Shown here: piece after piece, positions 31,878-44,799 of the stretch
How positions within the stretch are numbered: position 1 is the first letter of the stretch
Layout of the letters: every line of letters begins with the position of its first letter
DNA from: Neoarius graeffei
Lineage: Eukaryota; Chordata; Actinopteri; Siluriformes; Ariidae
Direction of reading: 5' to 3'
Assembly (NCBI RefSeq): GCF_027579695.1
Contig: NC_083583.1
Location: forward strand, 3,372,542 to 3,436,541
DNA: 64,000 nucleotides
Made by a program: the position numbers and the translations under genes
The notes under the pieces: model-generated
Database searches by the model: none
What the model was told of the DNA's origin: nothing
The model's input: the letters and a program-made list of their open reading frames with translations, nothing else

Positions 31878-32355
31878 ATGAGTGAAATAAGTGAACGAGT
31901 GGAAAATAATGGGTCTGAAGCACTGGATGCTAAACGAAATGTCAAACTTACTGCAAAGGCCTTGGCAAATAAAGTTGAAAATCTGCAAAAGGAACGTAAA
32001 GCATATGTGAATAAAATAAAAGACTTAATACCTGCAATGAAAGAGCTTATGAAACGAAATGAAAATGCACAAGAGTTGAAATCCCAGTTGCAAATTCTCA
32101 CTCAGCTCCTTGATACTGCTGTTAACCTGCATCGAACAATAATTCCACTGTTACCTGAGGATGAAAAGGTTAAACAGAATGATTGGTTCTCAAGTACTGA
32201 AAAGTACAGCAGTACATTTAAGAATGATGTGATTCAATGGATGGATCAAAATGAACATGTTCCTAATCCTGTTGAAAATGATTTGGTTGCAGCAACAAAG
32301 GGTGTGTGTAACTTTCAAATGATGATGCCTCACAAGCAGCAGCACAGGACACAGG
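31878..32355 (+). pseudogene. BEL gag, N-terminal part
   Basis: The frame with ATG at 31878 (MSEISERVE) reads a lysine-rich helical region and then NLHRTIIPLLPEDEKVKQND and WFSSTEKYSSTF. This is the N-terminal gag region seen in fish BEL/Pao elements before the DUF1759 domain. Gag coats the RNA in virus-like particles. It is cut at 32355 by an L2 LINE; the interrupted sequence resumes at 46913 after the 8-bp duplication GACACAGG (32348-32355, 46905-46912). The frames on the two sides differ by one base, so a frameshift is present besides the insertion. Confidence 0.8.
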
Positions 32356-32395
32356 AGTGTTAAAGTAGTAAACGACCTACTGTTTGCTCTGATCA

Positions 32396-33537
32396 GGGCT
32401 GTGTCTCGCTGCTTGTGTTGCTTGACCTTAGTGCAGCATTTGATACCACTGATCATTCCATTCTTCTGGATAGACTAGAAAATGTTGTGGGAGTTAAGGG
32501 AACGGCCCTCTCCTGGCTCAGCTCTTATTTAACTGATCGCTATCAGTATGTTGATGTAAATGGGGATATTTCTAGACGTACTGAGGTAAAGTTTGGTGTT
32601 CCACAAGGTTCTGTCTTAGGTCCACTGCTTTTTTCTCTATATATGTTCCCTCTGGGTTGATGATATTCGTAAATATTGTATTAGTTTCCACTGTTATGCT
32701 GATGACACACACTTGTATGTTTCTGCAAAACCTGATGAGAGACACCAGCTTAATAGAATTGAGGAATGTGTGAAGAACATTAGACACTGGATGCTTATTA
32801 ACTTCCTTCTGCTTAACTCTGACAAGACTGAAGTACTTGTACTCGGACCACATGCAGCTAGAAGTAAGTTTTCTGATTCCACAGTAACTCTGGATGGCCT
32901 TTCTGTTTCTTCACGTGCAGCAGTAAAAGACCTCGGAGTGATTATTGACCCCAGTCTTTCATTCGAAACTCACATTGATAACATTACCCAGATAGCTCTC
33001 TTTCAGCTCAGAAATATTGCTAAGATAAGAAATTTAATGTCACTACATGACGCGGAAAAACTAGTTCATGCTTTCGTTCCCTCCAGGTTGGATTATTGTA
33101 ATGCCTTACTGTCTGGATGTTCCAATAAGTGCATAAACAAGCTCCAGTTAGTTCAAAATGCAGCAGCAAGAGTCCTTACTAGAACTAGAAAATATGACCA
33201 CATCACCCCTGTCTTATCCACACTGCATTGGCTCCCAATCAAATTTCGTATTGATTATAAAATACTACTATTGACCTTTAAAGCACCAAATGTTCTCGCA
33301 CCACAGTACCTGAGTGAACTTCTGCTCCTCTATGACCCGCCACGCCTACTTAGATCAAAAGGTGCAGGCTATCTGCTGGTACCTCGTATAGTGAAGGCTA
33401 CATCAGGGGGCGGAGCCTTTTCTTACAAAGCCCCACAGTTATGGAACAGCCTTCCAAGTAGTATTCGGGAATCAGACACAGTCTCAGCGTTTAAGTCTCG
33501 GCTGAAAACACATCTGTTTAGTCAAGCCTTTTGTTAA
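32396..33537 (+). pseudogene. L2 reverse transcriptase, C-terminal two-thirds
   Basis: Plus-strand frames read [20 protein letters not shown] (RT motif A), [17 protein letters not shown], then, after a 1-base change near 32660, the YADD-type region (CYADDTHLY), LLLNSDKTEVLVLGP and VKDLGVIIDPSLSF. The tail follows (LVHAFVPSRLDYCNALLSGC, AARVLTRTRKYDHITPVLST) and the end RLKTHLFSQAFC with TAA. The enzyme copies LINE RNA at a nicked target. The endonuclease domain and the first RT motifs are missing through 5' truncation. The long final frame (32713-33537) is open. Confidence 0.88.
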
Positions 33538-34599
33538 TGGGGTCATTCTGTGTGAAATCATCAGATTTTCCAAAATCTTCCTGGGTCACCGACTTGGATT
33601 CTCATGATTTTTTTTTTTTTTTACAAGTACCCACATATGTCTGATGAACACATGCAAAATATTTCTGCTTAATTCCAAGTAGTTTTTTAGATATAATTTT
33701 TTTAATCAGGGTACCCACAATCCTATTTTACACTCGCAAATGCATTTTGAGCTTTTTTTCATTTTTAAAAGGCATTATCTCAGCTAAAAATGCAGATATA
33801 AACAGGCATGCAAACTGGTCAGGGGTGAAAAAGGTGAGAAGGATGCACGGGGACACGGCACGCGCGCAAAAGTACATTTCGTAGTCTACGTTACAAAAAA
33901 AATTGCAACCAGTGACATCTTGAATTTAATACAGTACAAAATAACTTTCCATAAACATGTCTTAAGTTACTGTTGAGTGGCCGGTAAATTGTACCATTTA
34001 TTTGTCAGTGGCCGGTAAAGTTTGATATTTTGTGAAGTTAATTTTCACCCCTGTGTACAACACAGTGGGCTATTTACAAAAAGGTATATATTACTGCCTG
34101 TGCTATCTAACAGACCTACCCCAGAGGACACACCTGACCAATCCCTGTCTGTCAATTTTCTTAAAGACATCACCTATGTGAAATCAGGGGCGGATCTAGA
34201 AAAATATTTATGGGGTGGCAAGAGGGGGGCAGGAATTTTTGAGGGGTGGCAACGTATTACAGACATGTATATATACTGAATTTAATCACAGTTTGACGAC
34301 AAATAGTATGTACACACTACAAAAGGGCACAGACTGCCATTTACAAACTCATACAGATAAACTTAATCTCATGCCTTTATTGTTCACGAAGAACACACAT
34401 TCTCAGATGAGGTCTATACCGTTTCTGGACAGTTTTATACTGTATATGCAAAAGAACAGACACTAAAAAACAACAATAACAACACTGCTTCAAGTTCAGC
34501 ATGATTTAAACCATTTACACCAGTGTCACATTTTATAGTTTTTTCCCTCACGCTTTGTAAAGGCTCACCAGTGAGCAGAACATGAACTTGTCATGCCTA

Positions 34600-34800
34600 C
34601 AACAGCTGAATGCGGCGATTTCCATGTTGCTCAGCAAAACGCTTCACAAATTTATCAAGATCTAATGCTTTTGTGCGCTTTGATTCAATGCCGAGTACAG
34701 CCAAACTTGATAGTCTCTTTTCTGTCATAGTCGACCGCAAATAAGTCTTTATGAGCCTGAGAGATGAAAAACTTCGTTCACAGGATGCTCACAGGCAAGA
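34600..34800 (-). pseudogene. hAT transposase C-terminal dimerisation domain fragment
   Basis: Minus-strand translation gives SERSFSSLRLIKTYLRSTM and then TEKRLSSLAVLGIESKRTKA followed by LDLDKFVKRFAEQHG. The ERSFS-L-LIKTYLRSTM-ERL-LA pattern is the hATC domain that ends hAT transposases, close to the ZMYM1/TTF-type group. No upstream catalytic domain was recognised nearby, so this is a deletion relic. Confidence 0.7.
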
Positions 34801-37182
34801 CAACCGCTATTTTACACAACCTGAACAACTCAAAAAAAAAACAACATCATCATCATCTTGGTATGGGTCCAAAAACAGTGAACTCCATGAGAGTGGTAGG
34901 ACTCTCCTGTTCCCCCTTTTTTCTGTCTAGTACTCTCCTCGTCTGATGTAACTCATGTTTAAGATCCTCAATATTTGAATCATAAGCTTCAGCCAATAGC
35001 AATGTTTTCCTTGACAGACGGTGAATCAATATTAACTTTTGTGGCCGACTTTACACAAAACTAATGTCAGACCTAGCTAACATTAGGCCAAAAAAAAAAA
35101 AAAGTGTGTTTCAGGTAACATGAAATACTAAAATAAGGTCGGTAGGTAGGAAATTTTTTTTTCTTAATTTGTTTTATTTTGTTCGAAAAAATTAACACAA
35201 GTAAACATCTTACAAAATAGTATTTTGGCACAGAATCCTTTATACCACACATCATAATAAAATAAGTGTTTTAAATCTTTAACCGAATAAAAAAAATATC
35301 GCAAGAGTTCGAGTTATGATCTGCGGAAGCGTGTTGCTGCCACACTCAAAAAAAAAAATTGGCTTAGACTCAAGTAATTACGTGAAAAGATGTTAACAGA
35401 GTTATCACGTTTTTACAATATATTTATCATGTAATAACATATCACGTAATTTCATGATATTTTCATGTGATAATGTGAAAACACCTTATCAAGAAATAAC
35501 GTGAAAATATGGTTTAACGTCCTAGGCTCGGCTACTTCCATTAAAAGCAGCCGGCCTCGCCTCGCCTACTGTAGAACTTGGGTCGAGCAAAAACACGGAG
35601 CAAAAACACGGCTGAATCCTGAATGACTCCTATTTGTATAAATAGGGGACTACATAGGCGGCAGAATGTAGTGTTTTTCCCTGCCATGGAAGTGCACTTG
35701 TATACTGAAGAGGAAGCAATTTGCATTACAGCCAGGAGGGCTGATAGAAGTGGCAAAACATTTTACTTTTTATCGTTTCTTTCACAACTTGAATGCGTTG
35801 AAACAAAAAATTATGACAAACTAACGCCACTTACACTAAAATATCGAGGGAAATTTGTAATAAAAACTTTACGGTCGGCAATTTCGCCGCGGAAATTCTC
35901 GATCGGTCGGGTTACCGGAAACACACTTTTTTTTTGCCTTACATGTATAGTTAGCTAAATAACCTTCTCCAACCTGATTTTTATCCTCTCAAAATCAGCA
36001 TCGCAACTATGCTAGCACTGTTTATTCATTATAATTTCATTTTTTGATAGATAGTTAATCAGCTTTTACCCCTTTCCTCCCGTGTCTCCTTTCCTCGCGA
36101 CTCCTGGCTCCCTCGCTTCACGCCTCTCAATTTTCCAAAGCAACCAATCTCTGGCGTTATCTCTAGTGTTGCCACCTGTCCCGGTTTTTCCTGATTGTCC
36201 CGGATTTTCATGGTCTGTCCCGGAAAAAAAAAATAAAAATCCGGGACACTGAATGTCCCGTTTTTTTGTACATGATGGGCAAAATGTGTATTTCAACTTG
36301 CGAGCCAGCTGAGAACCATTTGCTTTTCCATAGCTCGCCCGTGCTAAGCGGAGCCACGTCAACACGTCACTGAATACGTCATTACGTCGCTGTATACGTC
36401 ACTTACGGCGCTACGTTTACATAAATCTTGGCGCGAATATCAAAGCAAAAACACGGAAGAAGCAGCAACAACAACAACAACAATAATAATAATAATAATA
36501 ATAATAGATGACTTCGCGTTTGTACAGCTGCTGCTTCTCGTCGCTTAAAAATGGCGATCTTTCGCGGTCTTGTTATTGTTGTCGGTCTTAACAACTCCGC
36601 CCCCCCGCTGACGTAAGCGGTTCTTTCCTCTGGCCCAGCAGAGAGTTGGTGCTAGCCTGGAACCGGCTTGGACTGATAAAAGAAACAGGCTCTCTGTTGC
36701 AATGGTGAAGGCTATCAAGTCAGGCTAAACTTTCAGTTGTCCTGTACTGAGTTCAAGACATTCATTGAAAATCAGCCAGGACTCATAGCAGCAGCAAAGA
36801 AAAACACCAAATATAAATGGAAGATTAGGTAAGGTTTTGGTGAATTAAATGAAATAGTGTAGTGTAGTACATACTCCTGTATGTACTCAGTTATATCATT
36901 TACATGTCCTATGTATTTGTTTAGCCAAGAGCAGCAGAGGCACAGGCAAGCACAAGCAAAGCACACACCACACTCTAAGCAATCAGGTAAGCTGTTTGAC
37001 ACTACACCTTACATTGTTACATTCAGGTATTCTTAGATACAATGAAAAATTAGATTATTTATTTTTATTCCACATAAGCAAACAAACAGAACTTATGTAT
37101 TCCCCTTTTACCTGTGCCCACTACTGCCCCCAGGTGTCCACAACCAAAAACTGTTGGAAATAAACCAAAATAATGAAGACCT

Positions 37183-38075
37183 AGCCTAGTAAACTAGACC
37201 CACCCGCCTAGCGGCCAAAAATATTTTTGCCTACGAGTGGGTCTAGCCTCGCACCATATAAACAAAAACACCCCGGGCATCAAATCGTGCCCGCCAATCA
37301 CAACGCAAGGTTTTTGTTTGGATTCTTTGGGCGGGCTTTTGCAGGAGTGACGACAAAGCTGCGCGACGCTGGAGAAAGCACAACAGGAAAGATGGCTACG
37401 GCTAGTGAACAGCGCGCGTTTGACTCCGCTTTGGAATCAGTTTTAGAAGAATTAGACTTGGAGTTTTCGTTGAAACATGAGCAGGAAGAGGCTCTCCGCT
37501 AATTCCTTTTCAAGAAGGACATTTTCGCTGTTTTGCCGACCGGCTATGGCAAAAGTCTGATCTACCAGCTGGCTCCGCTCGTAGCCAAAAGGATGGGGCT
37601 AGTTTGTGCAGTACGAAGAATTAATAAACAGCTTTGAAACATTACTTTTTGATTGTTTCTTATTTTCCTGTTATTTTAAATTTAAGGGAAATTATTTCAC
37701 CAAACACCACTAAATAAAAACTCTCAAAAACAGTTTAAGCAAACCCTTGAAAAACACTTGGGGAAAAAAATGAGTGTATGTTAAGTATGTGTTACAGACT
37801 CCAAACTTGTGGTCATTATCTCCAAACTTCTTAATGTCTAGAACCTGTTTATTAATTAATATGCATTTTGAAAAATTATTTATTTCAAGGTCTCCCCCAC
37901 TGCTTTCTGTCACTCTGGCTACGTCACAGTCACTGTTGCACTGATTGGTCAGAGCGTTGGCCTATACGCACAGAGACAGTTTGAAAGACAGCGGTTTGTT
38001 CATCCCACCCCCGTCAGAAATGTCTACGGATCGAGGCCAGACTAAATATTCACATTTAGTCTGGCTTGCCAGGCT
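37183..38075 (+). mobile_element. MITE carrying a RecQ-like helicase start, second copy
   Basis: The direct repeat AATGAAGACCT (up to 11 bp) lies at 37172-37182 and 38076-38086. The ends begin AGCCTAGTAAACTAGACCC and end CTGGCTTGCCAGGCT, each with a small internal palindrome. The ORF inside is related to 11894-12100. The right half contains no other frame. Superfamily not assigned. Confidence 0.75.
37391..37600 (+). pseudogene. RecQ-like helicase N-terminal fragment, stop inside
   Basis: From the ATG at 37391 the frame reads MATASEQRAFDSALESVLEE and then FSLKHEQEEALR, and stops at 37500-37502. The same frame continues FLFKKDIFAVLPTGYGKSLI and YQLAPLVAKRM, so Walker A is intact behind the stop. 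Compared with 11894-12100 it shares the QRAFD start, the LK-EQ-AL segment and LPTG-GKSLIYQLAP. Helicase motifs after Walker A are missing. It cannot act as an ATPase. Confidence 0.75.
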
Positions 38076-38725
38076 AATGAAGACCTGCTATATTATGTAA
38101 AGCAATTAACTAAACAAATAACTAGCAAAAGCATCATTTTTACTAATTAGAGCAATACAGTTTCAGCGTAGAAGGGCGATTTTTGTCTTGGGTTAGATGT
38201 GTGAAGGGCGCCGTTGCTTACAAGCAAAAAGGTCGATTGGATGGTCGAAATGTCCAGGATTTTTGTCAGACACAGGTGGCAACCCTAGTTATCTCGTGCT
38301 GCATTCGCCGCAGTCGGACATTGGAAATTCACGCATGTAAATGTCAAATTGGCCGTAATTTTTCTTTGAATTCGTCGCTGCCAACTGGGGTAGCAGCAGG
38401 GGTGGCAAGGCTTTCTTTTAGAGTGGCATATGCCACCCCGGTAGATCCGCCCATGGTTATTCACCCCCGAGCGCGCTGGAAACTGTTCCATTGGTATGTT
38501 CAGATTCAGTCGCGAGATGAGGTTGCCAGATCTCTCTATAAAAAGGTGACTTTGCGGTCTGAATCTGTGGAATATTCGTAAGCGAGGACTGGCAACCAGC
38601 AGTGGGTTGTGCACCAGCTGATCAGAACTCCAATGGAAAAGAAGCGTGTTAGTAACTGTTTATCTTGATTGGCTGTAACCTTGTAAGTGAAATGTTTGGC
38701 AACAATAGCGTTGTAGCCTGCCTAC

Positions 38726-38756
<31 letters not shown>

Positions 38757-39666
38757 ACCTCTTCGGATCTACACGATTCACACAAGTGACCTATTTTGGG
38801 ACCAAAACGGCGAATTTCGCCGAAAGGTGAGGAGTTTGCATGTGTGATAAAGCTCAAATTTGGAATACACCCTATTTGGGCACCCAAGATACAGCAGTAA
38901 ATTTCAAAAATGGGATACAGAGCTAATTTTTCATTCTGTAGCATCACAAAAATGGCAGTTTGTCCATTCTTGCAAAAAAATTACACAATTTCAAAGAGCT
39001 GTACTAAAGAAGGGATTCAATGGATAATCTTCATATTGTAGAATACACATATCTGGGGTACTAGTTATGTGTGTAAAACATTGTGGTCATAACTTGAAGG
39101 GTTTTTGAATTATTGACTCTTGAAAATTGAACATGATCATAGAATGTCAAAAATAGGCCTCCAGTCTCTTTATGATTTGACCATGTGGGAGAGCTTGTAG
39201 CCGCAGCCGTTGTAGTAGAATTGTATATAGTAGGGTTTTCCAGAAGAAAAGGTAGAAGTAAAAGCAGAAGCAGAAGGCGGAATATGGCGTTTGACCTACA
39301 AGATGGTGTCTGTCACAATCTGGATCGGCTGTGACGTCACATGCAAGATCTCTATAGGCCAAGTTTAATGACCTTGAGGTTATCAGAGGTCGTATGTCGT
39401 TTTACAAATGAAAAATGAATTCAGCACCCAAACATTTAACAAACAAGGCCAATTGCTAACTTCATTAATCATTTTAGTACATTTCATTCCTTAGAAAGCT
39501 GAGAAAATGGGTTCAGCTGAGACGTTTACAGGCCCAAAGTTCAATGACCTCTAGAGGTCAACAGAGGTCAGATAGAGCTCGGCATATTGCAGATTTGAAT
39601 TCGGCACACCCAAATTGACAAAATAAGACTGTTTGCCGACTTTGTCTCAAAAATGCCTTTAACTCC

Positions 39667-40720
39667 TTAAATAAGCACTTTTTTGAATTTTGGTACCAGT
39701 CTACAAGCTATTTTCACCAAGCCAAGAACCAACTCAAGGTCAGCATTAAGCTTTCCTTCAATTATAGATACAGTTGAACCAGAACAAAACAAAACAGTAT
39801 CGTCTGCATACATAAGTATGCTGCATTGCCCAACAACAACTGGTAAATCATTGATATGGATAACAAAAAGGAGAGGACCGAGTATTGAGCCCTGAGGCAC
39901 ACCAGAAATAATGGACTCAGATTCTGATAATACTTCTTGAAATTGAACAATCGGAGTTCTACCACAAAGGTAGTTTTCAAACCACTTATATTCTCGATCC
40001 ATAATTCCCAAGGCAGACAACTTATGTAGCAGTATGGTGTGATCAACACTATCAAAGGCCTTGCGAAAATCGATAAAAACTGCCCCAGTCATATGACCTT
40101 GATCAACATTCCTACGTATAGTGTCTGCAAATAATAATGCCGCAGACTCGGTCAAGTGCGCCTTTCTAAAACCACATTGATATGGACTCAAGATCTTATT
40201 CTGGTTCAGATATTCATAAAGCTGAGCATGAACTGCCCTTTCTAACAATTTAGACGTAGTAGGAAGGATAGAAATATGTCTATAATCATCCATATCCTCA
40301 GCCCTTCCAGTCTTAAACAGGGGAATAACACATGCACTCTTCCAATCATCAGGAACTTTACCTTGACATAAAGATGCATTAATTATTTCTGTTATTGGCT
40401 TGGCAACAATATCAGCAGCATCTTTGAGTAGATGTGGAGGAATATTATCAAGACCGATGGACTTGCCGTTTTTTTTTTAAACTTTCGAAGCTGCAAACGA
40501 ATAAAACTCTCAAACGCTCTTAAATTGAAATGGTGGGCGATTCACTTAAGGTGAACTGAAAGTTTTCACATTAAACGTGCTGCGAATAGTAGTTACAAAA
40601 TCCCCTATGGGATCTAAAAGACGAGCTACAACACCAGCGAAATACTTGTTAAAAGCGGAAGCAATAACATGCTTATCCTTACAAACATCATCCCCTATTA
40701 TAATTGCTAAATTTATGATG
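39667..40720 (-). pseudogene. LINE reverse transcriptase fragment
   Basis: The minus strand reads GLDNIPPHLLKDAADIVAK, ASLCQGKVPDDWKSACVIPL, DDYRHISILPTTSKLLERAV, GAVFIDFRKAFDSVDHTILL (motif A), [16 protein letters not shown] and MYADDTVLF (catalytic pair). A frameshift near 40300 and a stop near 40480 separate the parts. The style is that of CR1/jockey/I-group LINEs, distinct from the L2 copies here; clade uncertain. Both ends are missing and it lies in the core of the foldback element. Confidence 0.8.
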
Positions 40721-41796
40721 CCATGAAAGAAAAAAATAAGCTCAGTAATCTGTCTTTCAAAGTTGATCCATTATTTTGGGGTGCCAAATATTGTAAATAC
40801 CAAATTTGAGCTTTATGCTTCCATTCAGAGCTGATATATTGCTTTCTGAATATGCAAATACAGGTTCAAAATTGGTTCGCGCCATGTTACGGTACCCTAC
40901 TTTGCAAATTTTTTTAAAAATAAAAAGATAAAAAAGATAAAAAAATTTTGACATAAAGTTGGTATATCAATATGCTCTCCACAAAAAAAAAAAAAAAAAT
41001 TATGAAGTGGCTGAGCACTTGCCCACATGGTCAAATCATAAAGAGACTGGAGGCCTATTTTTGACATTCTATGATCATGTTCAATTTTCAAGAGTCAATA
41101 ACTCAAAAACCCTTCAAGTTATGACCACAATGTTTTACACACATAACTAGTACCCCAGATATGTGTATTCTACAATATGAAGATTATCCATTGAATCCCT
41201 TCTTTAATACATCTCTGAAATTTTGTAATTTTTTGCGAGAATGGACAAACTGCCATTTTTGTGATGCTACAGAATGAAAAATTAACTCCATCACATTTTT
41301 TAAATTTACTGCTGTATCTGGGGTGCCCAAATAGGGTGTATTCCAAATTTGAACTTTATATCTGCATTTTTAGCTGAGATAATGCCTTTTAAAAATGGAA
41401 AAAAAAAAAGCTCAAAATGCATTCGCGAGTGAAAAATAGGCAAGGCAAGTTTATTTATATAGCACATTTCATACACAGTGGCAGTTCAATGTGCTTTACA
41501 GAAGTAAAAGCAAAACAGTAAACAATAGAAAATAAAATTACATAAAATAAATGGGGAAGAAAATTAATAAGAATTAAACAATAGTTAAAGTCCTTCCCAC
41601 GCCATGTGGCACATCGGGGGGCGCCGATCTCCGTTTCCATTAAACAATAGTAGAAATAAAATAATAAAATATGAGATAAAAGTTCAATTTAAAAAAAAAA
41701 ACAGCAGAATAAAATAGAATAAAAGTAAAATTTAAAACATGGAGAGACTGTAAAAGTAAAGAGTTTAAAACATGTAGAGATGGCAATATTAATAAT

Positions 41797-44755
41797 TTAG
41801 CAGAAAGCATCTGAGAACAGCTTGGTCTTTAGTCTAGATTTGAAGCTGCCAACAGCAGGAGCATTTTTGATGTCCTCTGGCAGTTGGTTCCATAGCTGTA
41901 CTGCATAGTAGCTAAAAGCTGCTTCACCACACTTTGTTTTAACAACTGGTTTTAACAGTAAATTTTGCTGCTGCGATCTGGTAGATCTGATTGGGTTAGG
42001 CCGCTGCAACATATCAGAGAGGTAATTGGGCCCTGGACCATTTAGAGATTTGTACACCAGCAGCAATGCCTTAAAGTCAATTCTGTAACTTACTGGAAGC
42101 CAGTGAAGGGACCTTAGAATTGGAGTAATGTGCTCTGTTCTTTTTGTTCGTGTGAGAACCCTAGCTGCTGCATTTTGAACCAGCTGAAGTCGTTTGACGG
42201 GTTTTTTTGGCAGGCCTGTGAAAAGGCCATTGCAGTAATCAACCCTACTAGAGATGAAGGCATGTATCAGTTTTTCCAGATCATTTTTTGACACAAGTCC
42301 TCGTAGTTTGGAAATGTTTTTTAGGTGATAAAATGCCGTTTTAGTGATTGCTTTCATGTGACTGTCAAAGTTTAGCTCGCTGTCAATGAAAACAAGATTT
42401 TTAACCATTTCTTTTGTTTTAATCCCCTTTGTGTCAAGAATAGTGGTAATCCTGAGTCTTTCATCTTTTTTTCCAAATAGAATTACTTCTGTTTTATCTG
42501 TGTTCAGCTGAAGAAAATTTTGTGACATCCAGTTGTTGATTTGATCGATACACTGGTAGAGACATTCAAGGGGGGCATAATCATTAGGTGATAGAGCAAG
42601 ATAAATTTGGGTGTCATCTGCATAGCAGTGATATACAATTGAATTGTTCTTGATAATTTGCCCAAGTGGGAGCATATAAAGGTTGAATAGTAATGGTCCA
42701 AGAATCGACCCCTGGGGGACACCACAGGTCAAGGACATTGACGCTGAGGTACAATTTCCCATGGTAACAAAGAAGCTTCTATCTTTTAAGTATGATTTTA
42801 ACCAATTGATAACTTTACCAGTCAACCCAACCCAATGTTCAAGTCGATATAGCAGTATGTTGTGATCAACAGTATCAAAAGCTGCACTGAGGTCCAGTAA
42901 TACCAGGACCGATGTTTTGCCTGCATCAGTATTAAGACGCATGTCATTTATAACTTTAATCAGCGCTGTTTCAGTGCTATGATTGGCACGAAATCCTGAT
43001 TGAAAGTTATCAAAACAGCTGTTTGATATCAAGAAGGCAGTTAATTGATTGAAGACAATTTTTTTCAAGGATTTTCCCGATGAATGGTAGATTTGATATT
43101 GGCCTGTAGTTATTTAATACTGAAGCATCCAGATTCTTTTTAAGTAGGGGCTTTACAACGGCTTTTTTCAAGGACACAGGAACAATGCCAGTCTCTAGGG
43201 ATGTATTTATGATTTGAAGCACATCTGTAATTATAAGATGTAGAACAGACTTAAAGTTGGTGGGCAGAATGTCCAATTCAGATGTTGAGGAACTGAGATT
43301 TTGTACAGTTTTTTCAAGAGTCTCATAATCAATTAAACAAAATTCTGACATTGTGTTGAAGTTATCTGTCTGTGTCACTGGTGATTGCAGTTTTCCAATT
43401 ATTTGCAACTGAGATATATTATGAGCAATATTAATGTCGTATTTTATCAATTTTACCTTTAAAGAAGGATGCAAACTCATTGCATTTATTAACTGAGAGA
43501 AGTTCAGGTGCTAATTGTGGTGGGGGATTAGTTAGCTTCTCTACTGTTGAAAATAGCACACGGGCATTGTTCATATTCCTGTTGATGATGTTGGAGAAGA
43601 AAGACTGTCTTGCTTTACGAATTTCATAATTATATTTACAAAGCATCTCTTTACGGATTTGATAATGGATGTGAAGTTTAGTTTTGCGCCATTTTCTTTC
43701 AGTCTTTCTATATTCTCTCTTTAACAGTTTAACAGCTGGGTATTGCTTCCATGGTGCTTTCTGCTTATCATTGACTCTTTTGATTTTGAATGGAGCAATA
43801 TCATCCATAATTTGGGTCATATTTAAATTAAAAAATAAAAATTTCCAGTAAATCATCTACAGAGTCTGACATTTTGGTTGAGATCTGAGAGAGAGCTTGC
43901 TCAAAGAGAACACGTGTTGTCGTTTATGACCCTCCTACCCATAGTCATTGAGCTATTCTGAATGTGAGGAGACATAGAAACATCAGAGAAAACACAAAAA
44001 TGATCAGATAAGGCCAGGTCAACAGCAGTAGTAGAAACAGTAAGACCCTTTGTGATGATGAGGTCAAGGGTATGACCACGAGAGTGGGTCGGCCCCTGTA
44101 CATGTTGTACAAGGTTGAAGTTGTCAATAAGTGCAAGTAGTTCATTGGCATAGGTGTTTTCAGGATTATCTACATGCAAGTTAAAATCCCCAGATATAAT
44201 AAGACAGTCAAACTCTAAGCAAATGACTGACAACAGTTCACCAAACTCTTCCAGAAAAACTTTGGCTGAATGTCTCGGAGGCCTGTAAATAGTTAATAAT
44301 AATAATGTTAGGAGAGCATGTAACAAGTGCACATAAAAGTGTTCAAAGGATGTAAAATCACCAAGTGAGGATTGTTTACATTGAAAAGAGAATTTGAATA
44401 TATTTGCGATCCCTCCACCTTTCCCCTGTCGGGTAACATTCATAAAATTAAAATTTGGGGGAGTTGCTTCAATAAGGGTGGTAGGACTATTTGCTTGATC
44501 CAGCCAAGTTTCAGTTAGAAGCAAAAAATCAAGATTATGTTTGCAGATAAGATCATTAATTAAAAATGACTTGTTTGAAAGTGATCTAACGTTCAGAAGA
44601 GCTAGCTTTACAGAAAGTCTAGAAGTAATATCCGCTTGGGCACTCTGATGTTGTTTTGAAACAGGAAGGAGACTAGACTGGTTTACCCCCTGGGTTAAAT
44701 ATGCTCTATGTTTTCTATTTCTTATCAACACAGGAATAGAGAATGGCATAGGCAT
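41797..44755 (-). pseudogene. L2 ORF2 (endonuclease-reverse transcriptase), frameshifted
   Basis: Four minus-strand frames follow each other. 44755-43901: AP-type endonuclease (LALLNVRSLSNKS, LLLTETWL, GDFNLHV, SDHFCVF). 43856-43431: linker with a basic helical region. 43480-43010: start of RT ([26 protein letters not shown]). 43068-41797: RT motifs [61 protein letters not shown], then the tail ending RLKTKLFSDAFC. The enzyme nicks target DNA and copies LINE RNA into it. Only a few frame changes break it, near 43870, 43440 and 43030, so it is rather young. Confidence 0.9.
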
Positions 44756-44799
44756 ACTGGGTCCCAGCTTGTTTTCAAAACTACACCCAATGCAGGGAC

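Larger units (their letters stand above)
36164..38287. mobile_element. hAT element with TAGTGTTGCCACC ends
   Basis: TAGTGTTGCCACC and GGTGGCAACCCTA are flanked by the perfect 8-bp duplication GTTATCTC (36156-36163 and 38288-38295). A CAA/TAA trinucleotide run lies at 36466-36506. It hosts the helicase-bearing MITE at 37183-38075. No transposase. Confidence 0.92.
34187..38453 (-). mobile_element. hAT element with CAGGGGCGGATCTAG end
   Basis: CAGGGGCGGATCTAG at 34187 and GTAGATCCGCCCATG near 38453 are inverted ends; GGGGTGGCA repeats occur next to both. No matching 8-bp duplication was found. The minus strand keeps a hAT dimerisation-domain piece (34600-34800). A second hAT (36164-38287) lies inside. 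34800-36160 is AT-rich with no gene seen. Confidence 0.6.
33807..38848. mobile_element. hAT-like insertion in the foldback left arm
   Basis: AGGCATGCAAACT near 33808 and AGTTTGCATGTGT near 38846 form inverted ends. The uninterrupted right arm (around 41355) shows the empty site as GATATAAA followed by GTTC; the left flank reads GATATAAA and the right GATAAAGC, so an 8-bp duplication with a small deletion is likely. A poly-C/poly-A block (38725-38757) and a CACGATTC motif relate it to the MITE at 9731-10021. Confidence 0.6.

Noticed and set aside
35350..35520. Repeated CACGTAAT/ATTACGTG-like motifs
   Set aside because: AT-rich, imperfect small inverted motifs without a definable repeat boundary; could be chance or decayed TE.
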